Assembly: GCF_000412335.2 (NCBI RefSeq)
Contig: NZ_KE161030.1
Location: 2,976,595 to 3,040,594 of the forward strand
DNA: 64,000 bases
Direction: 5' to 3'
Source of the DNA: Cedecea davisae DSM 4568
GTDB taxonomy: Bacteria > Pseudomonadota > Gammaproteobacteria > Enterobacterales > Enterobacteriaceae
Positions 31,073 to 42,168 of this stretch are shown in pieces. Every line of letters starts with the position of its first letter. Within the stretch, counting starts at the first letter, position 1. Made by a program: the position numbers and the translations under genes. The notes under the pieces are model-generated. The model saw nothing but the letters and a program-made list of their open reading frames with translations, did no database searches and had not been told where the DNA came from.

Positions 31073-32143
31073 TCAGTCATACAGCCCGTCGCTATTTACC
31101 GCCGAGTGCCCCTTTCCGTAGCGTATACGCCGCACCGACTCACGGGCCTTAAGCGAGCCTGCCAGCAGGATATTCACCACCGGAGCGTCAGGCCGCATCA
31201 GGCGCTGCTGTAAAAGCTGCACCGCCTCTTCCCCCAGCTCGTCCCGTGGAACATGGACCGACGTCAGGGGCACATCGTGAATTTCCGCCAGATTGAAACC
31301 GTCGATACTCATCACCGACATATCCTGCGGCACGCGCAGCCCGGCCTTTTGCAGGGCGCTAACCGCCCCCGCCGCCATAAAATCGCCGCCCACCAGCAGC
31401 GCGCTGGGCCAGGCGGGGCGTGGTGTATTTGCCAGATAGTCGCTTACCAACGCCTCGCTTTCTTTAGCGCTAAAGCTTTGGGCGGTAATCAGGTGGCGGG
31501 TTTCATCGAACGAGAGGTTTCTGCTGTCCCAGGCATCGCGAATGCCCTCCAGGCGCAGCTCCATGGTATAGCGGCGCAGGCACAGCAGCGTCAGTACGCC
31601 TTTATGCCCCATATCGAACAGGTAGCTGGCGGCATACTGGCCGATAAGCTGATGATCCGGCGCGATGCCGGGCAGCCGCATTTTGCGGTCTCGGCAGTTG
31701 ATCAGCACGCACGGTTTACCGAGATCTGCCGCCAGGTCGTGAATATGGGGGTCATCTATTCCCAGCAGGATAGCCGCTTCGCTGTCCGGCTGGTTCATCT
31801 TGCTTAAAAAGAGGTTGGCATCGCTGTCGTTTTCCTCCAGCGCGCAGAACCGCAGCCGCACGTCATGGGGTTCCAGCGCCCTGCCAACGCCCTGAATAAC
31901 CCGGTAGTAAAATACGTCCAGCCGTTCATCAAACGCCCGCTGCGGAGCAAAAATCACCAGGCTATTCAGCAGCAGCCGTCCCGCCGCTATTCCCTGCAAC
32001 ACCCCCTTCTGCCGGGCGCACTCCAGCACCCGCTGGCGCGCCGTTTCGCTGGTATTGGCTTTACCGGCTAAGACTCGCGAAACCGTGCTTATCGATAGCC
32101 CCGTTTGGGCAGCAATTTCGGTGATTTTTAGCGTTTTACTCAT
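31073..32143 (-). CDS. LacI-family transcriptional regulator
   Basis: The regulator has about 356 residues, with an N-terminal LacI helix-turn-helix (LKITEIAAQTGLSISTVSRVL) and a periplasmic-binding-like effector domain. The domain has the subdomain hinge segment AAGRLLLNSLVIFAP, FMAAGAVSALQKAGLRVP, and DMSVMSIDGFNLAEI, which form the conserved C-terminal half. I chose the ATG at 32143 (MSKTLKI) by alignment with LacI proteins; an in-frame ATG six codons upstream (32161) is also possible and neither has a strong ribosome-binding site. It is divergent from the transporter/glycosidase pair that it presumably controls. Confidence 0.92.
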   Translation of the reverse strand: MSKTLKITEIAAQTGLSISTVSRVLAGKANTSETARQRVLECARQKGVLQGIAAGRLLLNSLVIFAPQRAFDERLDVFYYRVIQGVGRALEPHDVRLRFCALEENDSDANLFLSKMNQPDSEAAILLGIDDPHIHDLAADLGKPCVLINCRDRKMRLPGIAPDHQLIGQYAASYLFDMGHKGVLTLLCLRRYTMELRLEGIRDAWDSRNLSFDETRHLITAQSFSAKESEALVSDYLANTPRPAWPSALLVGGDFMAAGAVSALQKAGLRVPQDMSVMSIDGFNLAEIHDVPLTSVHVPRDELGEEAVQLLQQRLMRPDAPVVNILLAGSLKARESVRRIRYGKGHSAVNSDGLYD

Positions 32144-32314
32144 TTTGTGATCGATGCCCATTTGTGAAATGAAAAAATTTTCATACCCGACAATTGCAGA
32201 TTCTGCGTGAAAAAAGAGCATTAAACGCTCAGCAGATGCTGGATATGAAAACTTTTGCAAAAAATACGCTATTGGTTGGCTTATAACTCATCTACGCTGC
32301 CATTGTCGACTAAA

Positions 32315-32331
32315 CAAAGCGCTTAGCTTTG
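32315..32331. promoter_or_regulatory. Candidate LacI-family operator
   Basis: The inverted repeat CAAAGC-GCTTA-GCTTTG contains the AAGCGCTT core typical of LacI-family operators. It lies between the divergent regulator and transporter genes, 108 bp upstream of the transporter start. Confidence 0.6.
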
Positions 32332-32379
32332 ATGAAAATAAATTTAAATAAATAAAAATCAATTAGTTAAAAAAACAAA

Positions 32380-32400
32380 GTATGCCGTGTGTTGGCATAC
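32380..32400. repeat. Perfect 7-bp inverted repeat before the transporter gene
   Basis: GTATGCC and GGCATAC are separated by seven bases (GTGTGTT). The element ends 22 bp before the ribosome-binding site AAGGTGGA. It could be a leader hairpin or a second protein-binding site. Confidence 0.6.
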
Positions 32401-32438
32401 CAATTCCACTAATTACCCCTACAAGGTGGAGCACAACT

Positions 32439-33740
32439 ATGAGTCATGGCATCAATCAACCGGTGACCGCAGTCAAAACCAGGCGTATTTTCCGCAATTT
32501 GCGCTGGTGGGTGCTGGTGCTGTTTTTACTGGGCGTAACCGTCAACTACATCACCCGCAACGCGCTGGGCATCCTCGCGCCTGAACTGAAAACCTCCCTC
32601 GGAATAACGACCGAGCAATATTCCTGGATAGTGGGCGCCTTTCAGCTGGCTTACACCCTGTTCCAGCCCCTGTGTGGCTGGCTGATAGACGTAATCGGCC
32701 TGAAGATTGGCTTTCTGATTTGCGCCACTATTTGGGCGGTGATGTGCATGCTGCACGCCGGAGCCGGTAGCTGGCTCCAACTGGCAATCCTGCGCTTTAT
32801 GATGGGTGGTGCGGAGGCGGCGGCTACTCCGGCTAACGCCAAAACCCTGGGCGAATGGTTCCCGAAAAAGGAACGCCCGATCGCAGCAGGATGGGCGGGC
32901 GTCGGCTTCTCAATTGGCGCGATGCTGGCTCCACCGATTATTTACTTTGCCCACGCCTCTTTTGGCTGGCAGGGTGCCTTTATGTTTAGCGGCGCGCTGG
33001 GCCTGGTTTGGGTCGTGCTGTGGTGGCTGTTCTATCACAACCCGGAACAGCATCCCAATCTCGGCAAAAGCGAGCTGGCGTTCATTAAACAGGACAACGA
33101 ACCGCCAGCGGTGAAGCTGCCGTTTTTCACCGCCCTGAAAACCGTGTCTAAAAACAAGCGCTTTTACGGCATCGCCATTCCGGCATTTATGGCCGAACCG
33201 GCCTGGGCGGTGCTGAGTTTCTGGGTGCCTCTGTATCTCGCGAATGAGCGGGGAATGGATCTGAAACAGATTGCCATGTTCGCCTGGCTCCCGTTCCTGG
33301 CCGCCGATCTCGGCAGCATCGCCAGCGGCTACTTAACCAAAATTTACGCCCGATTCTTTGGCTGTAGCCGAACCAACTCGGTAGTTGCCAGTTCGGTCAC
33401 CGGCGCTTTTCTGATGCTCTCCCTCGCGCTCGTTGCGCTCACAAAAGATCCCTGGGTCGCCATCGCCCTTATCTCCGTCGGCGGGTTCGGACACCAGATT
33501 ATCTCCTGCATGCTGAGCGCCCTGGTGGTGGACTCGTTTGACAAGGGCCAGATGGCCACCGTCAACGGAATGCGCGGCTCTTGCGCCTGGATAGCCAGCT
33601 TTATTTTCTCGCTGATTATCGGCGTCACCGCCGACAAGATTGGCTTCAACCCGCTGTTTGTGGCCATGGGCTTCTTTGACCTGATAGGCGCGGTATTCCT
33701 GGTCGCCTTTATCGCCGAACGCCGCGCAAAACGTACCTGA
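32439..33740 (+). CDS. MFS transporter, anion:cation symporter (ExuT/GudP-like) family
   Basis: This 433-residue inner-membrane transporter has 12 predicted helices, starting MSHGINQPVTAV at 32439 with AAGGTGGA upstream. ACS-family landmarks are NYITRNALGILAPELK in helix 1, SWIVGAFQLAYTLFQPLCGW in helix 2, and the late GGFGHQIISCMLSALVVD segment, which takes the place of the AHQGW motif of hexuronate carriers. Known ACS members carry anionic sugars (hexuronates, galactonate, glucarate), so the cargo may be an acidic sugar or glycoside. It is followed after 14 bp by the GH31 glycosidase. Confidence 0.9.
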   Translation: MSHGINQPVTAVKTRRIFRNLRWWVLVLFLLGVTVNYITRNALGILAPELKTSLGITTEQYSWIVGAFQLAYTLFQPLCGWLIDVIGLKIGFLICATIWAVMCMLHAGAGSWLQLAILRFMMGGAEAAATPANAKTLGEWFPKKERPIAAGWAGVGFSIGAMLAPPIIYFAHASFGWQGAFMFSGALGLVWVVLWWLFYHNPEQHPNLGKSELAFIKQDNEPPAVKLPFFTALKTVSKNKRFYGIAIPAFMAEPAWAVLSFWVPLYLANERGMDLKQIAMFAWLPFLAADLGSIASGYLTKIYARFFGCSRTNSVVASSVTGAFLMLSLALVALTKDPWVAIALISVGGFGHQIISCMLSALVVDSFDKGQMATVNGMRGSCAWIASFIFSLIIGVTADKIGFNPLFVAMGFFDLIGAVFLVAFIAERRAKRT

Positions 33741-33754
33741 ATGGATAGAACACG

Positions 33755-36118
33755 ATGAAAACGCTGAAAAACTGGACGCTGAAAAATCACGATGCCAACC
33801 AGGTGGTGTTAACCCTGGACGACAAGCATGAACTGCACCTTTATGTGCTGGAAGAAGGCATGTTCCGCGTGCTTATCAAACGCCAGAGCGGACTGGCGCT
33901 CAACAGAACCTGGAGCATTGCGCCGCAGCAGGACGTGCCCTGGGAGGGGCGCGAGCGTGAAAGCATGGAAGGTTTCCCCCTACCCGGCTTTCGCCTTGAA
34001 CTGCTCGACGATGTTCTGTTAATCAGTACCTCAAAAATGCGCGTCACCGTTCACCAGCCTCTGTGGCTGGAGTGGGAATATAAAAACGCGAAGGATGAAT
34101 GGCACCCTTTAGCCAGCGACCGTCCCACCAGCGCCTACCAGCTCAATGCCCACGGCGACGGCGTGGCACACTACCAGCGCCGCTTCAAAGACGAGCGCTT
34201 TTACGGACTGGGGGAAAAAGCTGGCCCGCTGAACCGCAGCGGCAAGCGTTATGAAATGCGTAATCTGGACGCAATGGGTTACAATGCAGCCTCCACCGAC
34301 CCGCTTTATAAGCACATCCCTTTTACCATCACACGCCGCGACGACGTCAGCTTTGGCCTGTTTTACGACAACCTCAGCAGCTGCTGGCTGGATCTCGGGA
34401 ATGAGATAGACAACTACCACGTTGCCTACCGCCGCTGGCAGGCAGAGGCGGGCGATGTGGATTACTACATGTTCCTCGGCCCGCGCGTGCTGGACGTCAC
34501 CAAAGCCTTTGTGCGCCTGACCGGTAAAACCTTCTTCGGCCCGAAATGGAGCCTGGGCTACAGCGGCTCGACAATGCATTACACCGACGCGCCGGATGCC
34601 CAGAATCAGTTGATGAACTTTATCCGGCTTTGCGAGGAACACGCTATTCCGTGCGACTCATTCCAGCTGTCGTCCGGGTATACTTCGATCGACAACAAGC
34701 GCTATGTCTTCAACTGGAATTACGACAAGGTGCCGCAGCCGAAGCTGATGAGCCAGGCCTTTGCCGACGCGGGCATCAGGCTGGCGGCAAATATTAAGCC
34801 CTGCCTGCTACAGGATCATCCCCGCTACCGGGAGGCGGCGGCGAGCGGCCTGTTTATTCGGGACTCGGAAAGCGACTCGCCGGAGTGCTCAAGCTTCTGG
34901 GACGACGAAGGCTCGCATCTCGACTTTACCAATCCGGCCACGGTGAAATGGTGGCAAACCGGCGTCACCACCCAATTGCTGGAAATGGGGATCGGCTCGA
35001 CCTGGAACGACAACAACGAATATGAAGTCTGGGACGGCGAGGCGCGCTGCCACGGCTTTGGACAGCCTATTGCCATCAAGCATATTCGCCCGGTTATGCC
35101 GCTGCTGATGATGCGCGCGTCAATGGAAGCCCAGCAGACCTTTGCCCCGGAAAAACGCCCGTACCTTATTTCCCGTTCGGGCTGCGCCGGGATGCAGCGC
35201 TATGTTCAGACCTGGAGCGGCGATAATCGCACCAGTTGGGAAACGCTGCGCTACAACATCCGCATGGGCGTGGGTATGAGTTTGTCCGGGCTGTTTAACG
35301 TCGGGCATGACGTCGGCGGCTTCTCGGGTGACAAACCGGACGCAGAGCTGTTTGTTCGCTGGGTGCAAAACGGCGTGATGCATCCCCGCTTCACCATTCA
35401 CTCATGGAATGATGATGCCACGGTAAACGAACCGTGGATGTACCCGGTCGTCACGCCTGCCATTCGCGCCGCCATCGAACTGCGCTACCGCCTGCTGCCC
35501 TGGTTCTACACGCTATTGTGGCAGGCTCACGCCGACGATGAGCCGATGCTGAGGCCGACGTTCCTCGACCATGAACACGATGAAAAAACTTTCGAAGAGT
35601 GCGATGAATTTATGCTGGGCCGCGATGTGTTGGTTGCAAGCGTTGTGGAGCCGGGCCAGCGCGAACGTACTTTGTGGCTGCCGCAAAACGAACACGGCTG
35701 GTATGACTATTACACCGGGCAGTGGTACAGCGGCGGGCAGCACGTCACCGTTCAGTCTCCGCTGGAGCATCTGCCGCTGCTGGTGCGTGCCGGGGCAGCG
35801 TTGCCGCACAGCAGCCGCATTAGCTATGTCGATATTAAGGCCGATGATCTTCGCGAACTGAAGATTTATCCGCTGCCCGGCACCGGGGTTTCTCATGGCT
35901 CGCTGTTTGAAGACGATGGCGAATCCTGGGGATATAAATCGGGCAATGCGCTGTGGCTAAGTTGGGAAATTAACTGTTCTGCTCAAGAGATTAATGTGGT
36001 CTTTAGCCGGAAAGGCGATTACCAGCCGGCCTGGCGCGAGATTAACTTATCTCTGCCTGCGGGGGAAAAACGGCGTCTGCTGGTGAACGGCGTGGAATGC
36101 GAGGTGTGGGCGCTGTAA
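33755..36118 (+). CDS. Glycoside hydrolase family 31 (alpha-glycosidase)
   Basis: The 787-residue enzyme has no signal peptide, so it acts in the cytoplasm on imported substrate. Layout: an N-terminal beta-sandwich (about 1-230, with RFYGLGEKAGPLNRSGKRY), a catalytic barrel, and C-terminal beta domains. The nucleophile is Asp419 in WNDNNE (417-422), the acid/base Asp490 in WSGDN (487-491), and HDVGGFSG follows (about 525). GH31 covers alpha-glucosidases, alpha-xylosidases and sulfoquinovosidases. Pairing with an ACS transporter rather than a neutral-sugar carrier suggests a charged alpha-glycoside, but the substrate is not readable from sequence. Confidence 0.93.
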   Translation: MKTLKNWTLKNHDANQVVLTLDDKHELHLYVLEEGMFRVLIKRQSGLALNRTWSIAPQQDVPWEGRERESMEGFPLPGFRLELLDDVLLISTSKMRVTVHQPLWLEWEYKNAKDEWHPLASDRPTSAYQLNAHGDGVAHYQRRFKDERFYGLGEKAGPLNRSGKRYEMRNLDAMGYNAASTDPLYKHIPFTITRRDDVSFGLFYDNLSSCWLDLGNEIDNYHVAYRRWQAEAGDVDYYMFLGPRVLDVTKAFVRLTGKTFFGPKWSLGYSGSTMHYTDAPDAQNQLMNFIRLCEEHAIPCDSFQLSSGYTSIDNKRYVFNWNYDKVPQPKLMSQAFADAGIRLAANIKPCLLQDHPRYREAAASGLFIRDSESDSPECSSFWDDEGSHLDFTNPATVKWWQTGVTTQLLEMGIGSTWNDNNEYEVWDGEARCHGFGQPIAIKHIRPVMPLLMMRASMEAQQTFAPEKRPYLISRSGCAGMQRYVQTWSGDNRTSWETLRYNIRMGVGMSLSGLFNVGHDVGGFSGDKPDAELFVRWVQNGVMHPRFTIHSWNDDATVNEPWMYPVVTPAIRAAIELRYRLLPWFYTLLWQAHADDEPMLRPTFLDHEHDEKTFEECDEFMLGRDVLVASVVEPGQRERTLWLPQNEHGWYDYYTGQWYSGGQHVTVQSPLEHLPLLVRAGAALPHSSRISYVDIKADDLRELKIYPLPGTGVSHGSLFEDDGESWGYKSGNALWLSWEINCSAQEINVVFSRKGDYQPAWREINLSLPAGEKRRLLVNGVECEVWAL

Positions 36119-36120
36119 TT

Positions 36121-36232
36121 GCCCCTCACCCCGGCCCTCTCCCCAAAGGGGCGAGGGGGAAAACAGGTGGGAGCAATAACTATAATTCGATCTGTCCCCT
36201 CTCCCTTTTCAGGGAGAGGGTTCGGGTGAGGG
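36121..36232. repeat. Inverted pair of REP-like palindromes
   Basis: The left unit CCCTCACCC-CGG-CCCTCTCCCC and the right unit GGGAGAGGG-TTC-GGGTGAGGG are inverted copies facing each other, each with its own internal hairpin. It lies between the convergent GH31 and ybiT genes and is the two-unit form of the array at 20660-20904. Confidence 0.9.
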
Positions 36233-36237
36233 AAAAA

Positions 36238-37833
36238 TTACCCGTCGATCCCTTTACTGCGCAGGTAATCTTCGTAGCCACCGGTGAAGTCAATCACGCG
36301 TTCTGGCGTAATTTCCAGCACGCGAGTCGCCAGGGAGCTAACGAATTCACGGTCGTGGGATACGAAGATAAGCGTCCCCTGGTACATCTCCAGCGCCATG
36401 TTCAGCGACTCGATGGATTCCATATCCAGGTGGTTTGTCGGTTCGTCCATGATCAGGATGTTTGGTTTTTCCATCATCAACTTGCCGAACAGCATACGAC
36501 CCTTCTCACCACCGGACAGCACTTTGGCCGGCTTTTTGATGTCGTCCTGGCTGAACAGCAGGCGACCAAGGATGCTGCGCACCGCCTGCTCGTCATCGCC
36601 TTCCTGCTTCCACTGGCTCATCCAGTCGAACACGGTGAGATCGTTTTCGAACTCGTATTCGTGATCCTGAGCGTAGTAGCCGATTTGAGCGTTTTCAGAC
36701 CATTTAACGCCGCCGGATTCCGGAGTAAGTTCGCCTACCAGGGTTTTCAGCAGCGTGGTTTTACCGATGCCGTTAGCGCCCAGGATTGCCAGCTTCTCGC
36801 CGACTTCCAGCAGCAGGTTAACGCCTTTAAACAGCGGACCGCTTTCAAACCCTTTGGTCAGGGCTTCCACTTCCAGCGCATTACGGAACAGTTTCTTGTC
36901 CTGCTCGAAGCGAATGAACGGGTTCTGGCGGCTTGAGGCTTTCACTTCGTCCAGCTTGATTTTATCAATCTGGCGGGCGCGAGAGGTTGCCTGACGAGAT
37001 TTAGAAGCGTTGGCGCTAAAGCGGCTAACGAAAGATTGCAGGTCGGCAATCTGCGCTTTTTTCTTGGCGTTGTCAGACAGCAGGCGCTCGCGAGCCTGGG
37101 TGGCCGCGGTCATGTATTCGTCGTAGTTGCCCGGGTAAACGCGCAGCTCGCCGTAGTCCAGGTCGGCCATGTGGGTGCAGACCATATTCAGGAAGTGACG
37201 GTCGTGCGAAATAATAATCATCGTGCTGTTACGCTCGTTAAGCACGGTTTCCAGCCAGCGAATGGTATCGATGTCCAGGTTGTTCGTTGGTTCGTCGAGC
37301 AGCAGGATGTCCGGGTTAGAGAACAGCGCCTGCGCCAGCAGTACACGCAGCTTCCAGCCCGGGGCCACTTCGCTCATCGGGCCGTAATGCTGTTCCAGCG
37401 GAATGCCCACGCCGAGCAGCAGTTCACCGGCGCGCGCTTCTGCGGTGTAGCCGTCCATCTCGCCGTAGGTCACTTCGAGGTCGGCAACTTTGTAACCGTC
37501 TTCTTCGCTCATTTCCGGCAGAGCATAAATGCGGTCACGCTCCTGCTTTACTTCCCACAGCTCGCCGTGGCCCATGATAACGGTATCGAGCACGGTGAAT
37601 TTTTCGAAGGCGAACTGATCCTGACGCAGCTTACCGATGCGCTCGTTCGGGTCGAGAGAAACGTTGCCCAGAGTCGGCTCAAGGTCTCCGCCGAGGATTT
37701 TCATGAACGTAGATTTGCCGCTACCGTTAGCGCCGATCAGGCCATAACGGTTGCCGCCGCCAAATTTAACGGAGATATTTTCGAACAGCGGTTTGCTGCC
37801 AAACTGCATGGTAACGTTGCTGGATACAAGCAC
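36238..37833 (-). CDS. ybiT: ABC-F family ATPase YbiT
   Basis: The cytoplasmic ABC-F protein has 531 residues, two ATP-binding cassettes and no membrane domain. Cassette 1 has GANGSGKST (about 35-43) and [13 protein letters not shown]; cassette 2 has GANGIGKTT (about 350-358) and [14 protein letters not shown]. The inter-domain linker lies at about 240-310. Relatives act on the ribosome during elongation or stalling. The start is GTG at 37833 (reads [10 protein letters not shown]), as in E. coli; upstream codons of the frame show no similarity. Confidence 0.96.
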   Translation of the reverse strand: MLVSSNVTMQFGSKPLFENISVKFGGGNRYGLIGANGSGKSTFMKILGGDLEPTLGNVSLDPNERIGKLRQDQFAFEKFTVLDTVIMGHGELWEVKQERDRIYALPEMSEEDGYKVADLEVTYGEMDGYTAEARAGELLLGVGIPLEQHYGPMSEVAPGWKLRVLLAQALFSNPDILLLDEPTNNLDIDTIRWLETVLNERNSTMIIISHDRHFLNMVCTHMADLDYGELRVYPGNYDEYMTAATQARERLLSDNAKKKAQIADLQSFVSRFSANASKSRQATSRARQIDKIKLDEVKASSRQNPFIRFEQDKKLFRNALEVEALTKGFESGPLFKGVNLLLEVGEKLAILGANGIGKTTLLKTLVGELTPESGGVKWSENAQIGYYAQDHEYEFENDLTVFDWMSQWKQEGDDEQAVRSILGRLLFSQDDIKKPAKVLSGGEKGRMLFGKLMMEKPNILIMDEPTNHLDMESIESLNMALEMYQGTLIFVSHDREFVSSLATRVLEITPERVIDFTGGYEDYLRSKGIDG

Positions 37834-38071
37834 TGGTATGTCCTGGAGAAATAAGTTGTCGAGATTTTGGAATGTGATTTCGGCCACATTATGCCATAAC
37901 TATGATAAAGGGTCGCCCCGCATCTTAACCGTACAATAGTTAAGCAATGTGAAAAAAATGTGATTTCATCCACATCTGATTTCCCAGATGAAGGTAATGC
38001 ACATATAATGCGCGGCTAAATCGTCCATGAACACTCACTAGCTGGCCCGTCTGGCATAACACTCGCACAAC

Positions 38072-38992
38072 ATGAATATGAAATTACGCTCGCTTTTACT
38101 GGCTTTTGTGGCTGTCGCGTCTTTCTGTAAAACAGCCTCCGCAGTGACCTATCCATTGCCGACTAACGGCAGCCGTGTGGTTGGTCAAAATCAGGTTATC
38201 ACTATTCCGGAAGGCAGCACCGCGCCGCTGGAAGAGTATGCCGCGCAGTACCAGATGGGGCTTTCCAACATGCTGGAAGCTAACCCGGGTATTGACCCGT
38301 ATCTGCCGAAAGCGGGTACGATTTTGAATATTCCTCAGCAATTGATCCTACCGGACACCGTGCACGAAGGGATTGTTATTAACAGCGCCGAAATGCGCCT
38401 CTACTATTACCCGAAAGGCACCAACACCGTTATCGTGCTGCCAATCGGTATCGGCCAGTTGGGTAAAGATACCCCGATTAACTGGACGACTAAGGTAGAG
38501 CGCAAGAAAAACGGCCCAACCTGGACGCCAACCGCCAAAATGCACGCTGAATACGCGGCAGCAGGCACTCCGCTTCCGGCTGTGGTACCGGCTGGCCCGG
38601 ACAACCCAATGGGCCTGTACGCGCTGTACATCGGTAACCTGTACGCGATTCACGGCACCAATGCCAACTTCGGTATCGGCCTGCGCGTAAGCCACGGCTG
38701 CGTGCGTCTGCGTAACGAAGACATCAAGTTCCTGTTCGACAACGTGCCGGTTGGCACCCGCGTTCAGTTTATCGACGAACCGGTTAAAGCCACCACCGAG
38801 CCTGACGGCAGCCGCTACATCGAAGTTCACAACCCGCTGTCTACAACAGAAGCGCAGTTTAACTCCGGTGAAATCGTGCCAATCACTCTGACCAGCAGCG
38901 TGCAGAAAGTCACTGCTCAGTCTGATGTGGATACCAGCGTAGTAGATCAGGCGATTCAGAACCGTTCCGGTATGCCGGTTCGTCTGAACTAA
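38072..38992 (+). CDS. ldtB: L,D-transpeptidase LdtB (YbiS)
   Basis: This periplasmic enzyme links Braun lipoprotein to peptidoglycan through L,D-transpeptidation. It has 306 residues, as in E. coli. The signal peptide ends near TASA-VTYP. A short LysM-like peptidoglycan-binding segment (about 40-95) precedes the YkuD catalytic domain. The active-site motif is the HGTN...SHGCVRLRN series (about 190-220), with the catalytic Cys in SHGC. It is divergent from ybiT, as in E. coli. Confidence 0.97.
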   Translation: MNMKLRSLLLAFVAVASFCKTASAVTYPLPTNGSRVVGQNQVITIPEGSTAPLEEYAAQYQMGLSNMLEANPGIDPYLPKAGTILNIPQQLILPDTVHEGIVINSAEMRLYYYPKGTNTVIVLPIGIGQLGKDTPINWTTKVERKKNGPTWTPTAKMHAEYAAAGTPLPAVVPAGPDNPMGLYALYIGNLYAIHGTNANFGIGLRVSHGCVRLRNEDIKFLFDNVPVGTRVQFIDEPVKATTEPDGSRYIEVHNPLSTTEAQFNSGEIVPITLTSSVQKVTAQSDVDTSVVDQAIQNRSGMPVRLN

Positions 38993-39012
38993 TCTGCCTC
39001 ACGATGTTCGAT

Positions 39013-39041
39013 AAGGCGGCCTCCGGGCCGCCTTTTTTATT
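39013..39041 (+). terminator. Rho-independent terminator after ldtB
   Basis: The hairpin AAGGCGGCC-TCC-GGGCCGCCTT ends in TTTTAT, 21 bp after the ldtB stop. Confidence 0.93.
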
Positions 39042-39167
39042 GCAGTAATAAAGAACAGCAAACCTTCACGCAGGGAATATTTGTTATGCTGATAATTCAT
39101 GATGTGATGGATAGCACATATTTGGGTTTAATTGTATGATGAATGCGTTTCTTAAAGGGTAACCTCT

Positions 39168-39569
39168 ATGCGTAACTCGTTCACGGTAATCTGGCAGTAT
39201 CTTCGTTCTTTTGTCTTAATTTACTTATGCTTATATGCAGGCATTTTTGTCGCCTCGCTGCTGCCCATCGTCATTCCCGGCAGCATTATCGGCATGCTAA
39301 TTCTGTTTGTGCTGCTGTCGCTGCAAATCCTACCGGCGAAATGGGTAAAACCCAGCTGCCACCTGATGATTCGCTATATGGCGCTGCTGTTTGTCCCCAT
39401 CGGCGTGGGCGTTATGCAGTATTACGACGTGCTGAAGGCGCAGTTCGGCCCGGTGGTCATTTCCTGTTTAATCAGCACGCTGGTGGTGCTGGTGATTGTG
39501 AGCTGGAGTTCGCACCTGGTTCACGGCGAAAGAAAAGTGGTTGGCGAAAGCGAGGCAGATAACAAATGA
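39168..39569 (+). CDS. yohJ: YohJ, LrgA/CidA-like membrane protein
   Basis: This 133-residue inner-membrane protein has four hydrophobic helices and belongs to the UPF0299/LrgA family. Landmarks are [18 protein letters not shown] (about 30-47) and [19 protein letters not shown] (about 68-86). LrgA/CidA proteins are compared with holins and are implicated in murein hydrolase control or small-metabolite export; the role of YohJ itself is uncertain. It overlaps yohK by four bases (ATGA). Confidence 0.94.
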   Translation: MRNSFTVIWQYLRSFVLIYLCLYAGIFVASLLPIVIPGSIIGMLILFVLLSLQILPAKWVKPSCHLMIRYMALLFVPIGVGVMQYYDVLKAQFGPVVISCLISTLVVLVIVSWSSHLVHGERKVVGESEADNK

Positions 39570-40261
39570 TGCATTATATATGGTGGTCCTTGCCGCTGAC
39601 GCTTATCGTCTTCTTTGCCGCCCGCAAGCTTGCCGCCCGCGTGCAGTCTCCCCTGCTGAACCCGCTGCTGGTTTGTATGGTGGTGATTATTCCGCTGCTG
39701 CTGGTAACCGGCATTCCCTACGACCATTATTTTAAAGGCAGCGAGGTGCTTAACGACCTGCTACAGCCCGCCGTTGTGGCGCTCGCCTTTCCGCTTTATG
39801 AGCAAATCCACCAGATCCGCGCCCGCTGGAAATCAATTATTACCATCTGCTTTATCGGCAGCATGGTGGCGATGACCACCGGGACTTCAATCGCGCTGCT
39901 GATGGGCGCTTCGCCGGAAATCGCCGCTTCGGTGCTGCCTAAGTCAGTAACCACGCCAATTGCCATGGCCGTTGGCGGCGGCATCGGTGGTATTCCTGCG
40001 ATTAGCGCAGTCTGCGTTATCTTCGTCGGCATTCTGGGTGCGGTGTTCGGCCACACGCTGCTGAACCTGATGCGCATCAAGACTAAAGCTTCTCGCGGGC
40101 TGTCTATGGGGGCCGCTTCACATGCGCTGGGTACGGCTCGCTGCGCCGAACTCGACTTCCAGGAAGGCGCTTTTAGCTCGCTGGCGCTGGTGATTTGCGG
40201 GGTAATGACCTCCCTTATCGCACCGTTTTTATTCCCGGTATTGTTGAAACTCTTTGGCTAA
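39566..40261 (+). CDS. yohK: YohK, LrgB/CidB-like membrane protein
   Basis: The 231-residue LrgB-family protein has multiple membrane helices. Conserved segments are [20 protein letters not shown] (about 54-73), [14 protein letters not shown] (about 127-140) and [16 protein letters not shown] (about 178-193). Its start overlaps the yohJ stop, and a second ATG lies one codon on. YohJ-YohK pairs are thought to work together in the inner membrane. Confidence 0.95.
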   Translation: MMHYIWWSLPLTLIVFFAARKLAARVQSPLLNPLLVCMVVIIPLLLVTGIPYDHYFKGSEVLNDLLQPAVVALAFPLYEQIHQIRARWKSIITICFIGSMVAMTTGTSIALLMGASPEIAASVLPKSVTTPIAMAVGGGIGGIPAISAVCVIFVGILGAVFGHTLLNLMRIKTKASRGLSMGAASHALGTARCAELDFQEGAFSSLALVICGVMTSLIAPFLFPVLLKLFG

Positions 40262-40293
40262 AACCTGCAACAGATCGCGAAATTGTATTTTTC

Positions 40294-40331
40294 ATTGCAT
40301 ACGTTGCATTATTAATGAGATACAGATCACA
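40294..40331 (+). promoter_or_regulatory. CytR and CRP sites upstream of cdd
   Basis: ATTGCAT and TTGCATT (40294-40310) match the CytR octamer family. The CRP half-sites TGAGA-N6-TCACA are at 40316-40331. CytR and CRP are known joint regulators of cdd in E. coli. Confidence 0.8.
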
Positions 40332-40389
40332 TATTAAGCCCCATCAGTTCCGTAAACTAGGTTCCCGTTACCTGTTATGAGGCTTAAAC

Positions 40390-41277
40390 ATGCGTTCACG
40401 TTTTGATGCTGCTTTTGCGCAGCTCCCTGCTGCGCTGCAATCCGCTTTGCAACCGCTGCTTGCCGATGAACACTTCCCGGCGATGTTTACGGCAGCAGAA
40501 GTGGAAGCGCTGAAACATCAATCCGGGCTTGGCGATGACGATTTGGCGTTTGCTTTACTCCCGCTTGCCGCAGCCTGTGCCCGCGCTGACCTCTCGCATT
40601 TTAACGTTGGTGCCGTTGCGCGCGGCGTTAGCGGTAATCTCTATTTCGGCGGCAACATGGAATTCCTTGGTGCCACCATGCAGCAAACCGTGCACGCAGA
40701 GCAAAGCGCCATCACCCACGCCTGGATGCGCGGTGAAAAAGGCCTGGTTGATATCACCGTCAACTACACGCCGTGCGGCCACTGCCGCCAGTTTATGAAC
40801 GAGCTGAACAGCGGCGTTGCGCTACGCATTCATCTCCCGGGCCGCCAGGCTTCAACCCTTGGCGACTATCTGCCGGACGCCTTCGGCCCGCGTGACCTTG
40901 AGATTAAAACCCTGCTGCTGGACGAAGAAAACCACGGCTTTGCGCTTAAGGGTGACGCGCTTGAGCAGGCCGCAATTACCGCAGCAAACCGCAGCCACGC
41001 GCCTTATAGCAAGGCCCCGGCTGGCGTAGCGCTGCAAATGCGCGATGGTAAAATCTTTACCGGCAGCTATGCCGAAAACGCCGCATTCAACCCGTCTTTA
41101 CCGCCGCTACAGGCCGCTTTGAACCTGCTTTCGCTTAACGGTTACGACTACCCGGACATTCAGCGCGCCGTTCTGGCTGAGAAAGCCGATGCCCCTCTGC
41201 TGCAATGGGACGCCACTTCCGCAACCCTGAAAGCGCTGGGCTGCAACAACATTGAGCGCTTCCTGCTCGGCCAATAA
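40390..41277 (+). CDS. cdd: Cytidine deaminase
   Basis: Cdd deaminates cytidine and deoxycytidine to the uridine forms in pyrimidine salvage. The 295-residue homodimeric type has a catalytic N-terminal domain and a degenerate C-terminal copy. The zinc site is HAEQSA (about 102-107, proton-shuttle Glu) with PCGHCRQ (about 128-134). The C-terminal copy (about 190-295) keeps the fold ([14 protein letters not shown]) but not the zinc ligands, as expected. Confidence 0.97.
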   Translation: MRSRFDAAFAQLPAALQSALQPLLADEHFPAMFTAAEVEALKHQSGLGDDDLAFALLPLAAACARADLSHFNVGAVARGVSGNLYFGGNMEFLGATMQQTVHAEQSAITHAWMRGEKGLVDITVNYTPCGHCRQFMNELNSGVALRIHLPGRQASTLGDYLPDAFGPRDLEIKTLLLDEENHGFALKGDALEQAAITAANRSHAPYSKAPAGVALQMRDGKIFTGSYAENAAFNPSLPPLQAALNLLSLNGYDYPDIQRAVLAEKADAPLLQWDATSATLKALGCNNIERFLLGQ

Positions 41278-41351
41278 TCCTCCTCTGCGGGTGTACCCAC
41301 ACCCGCATTGTTGAAATTTGCCCCAACCGAACCCGCGTTTCTTGCTCTTGA

Positions 41352-42119
<768 letters not shown>

Positions 42120-42122
<3 letters not shown>

Positions 42123-42152
42123 AAAAATCCTCTCCCTTTCCGGGAGAGGATT
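42120..42152 (-). terminator. Terminator for the mgl operon
   Basis: On the minus strand AATCCTCTCCC-GGAAA-GGGAGAGGATT is followed by TTTTTATT, 17 bp after the mglC stop. It abuts the convergent sanA stop; on the plus strand no T tract follows. Confidence 0.88.
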
Positions 42153-42168
42153 AGCCTGCGGGGAACTA

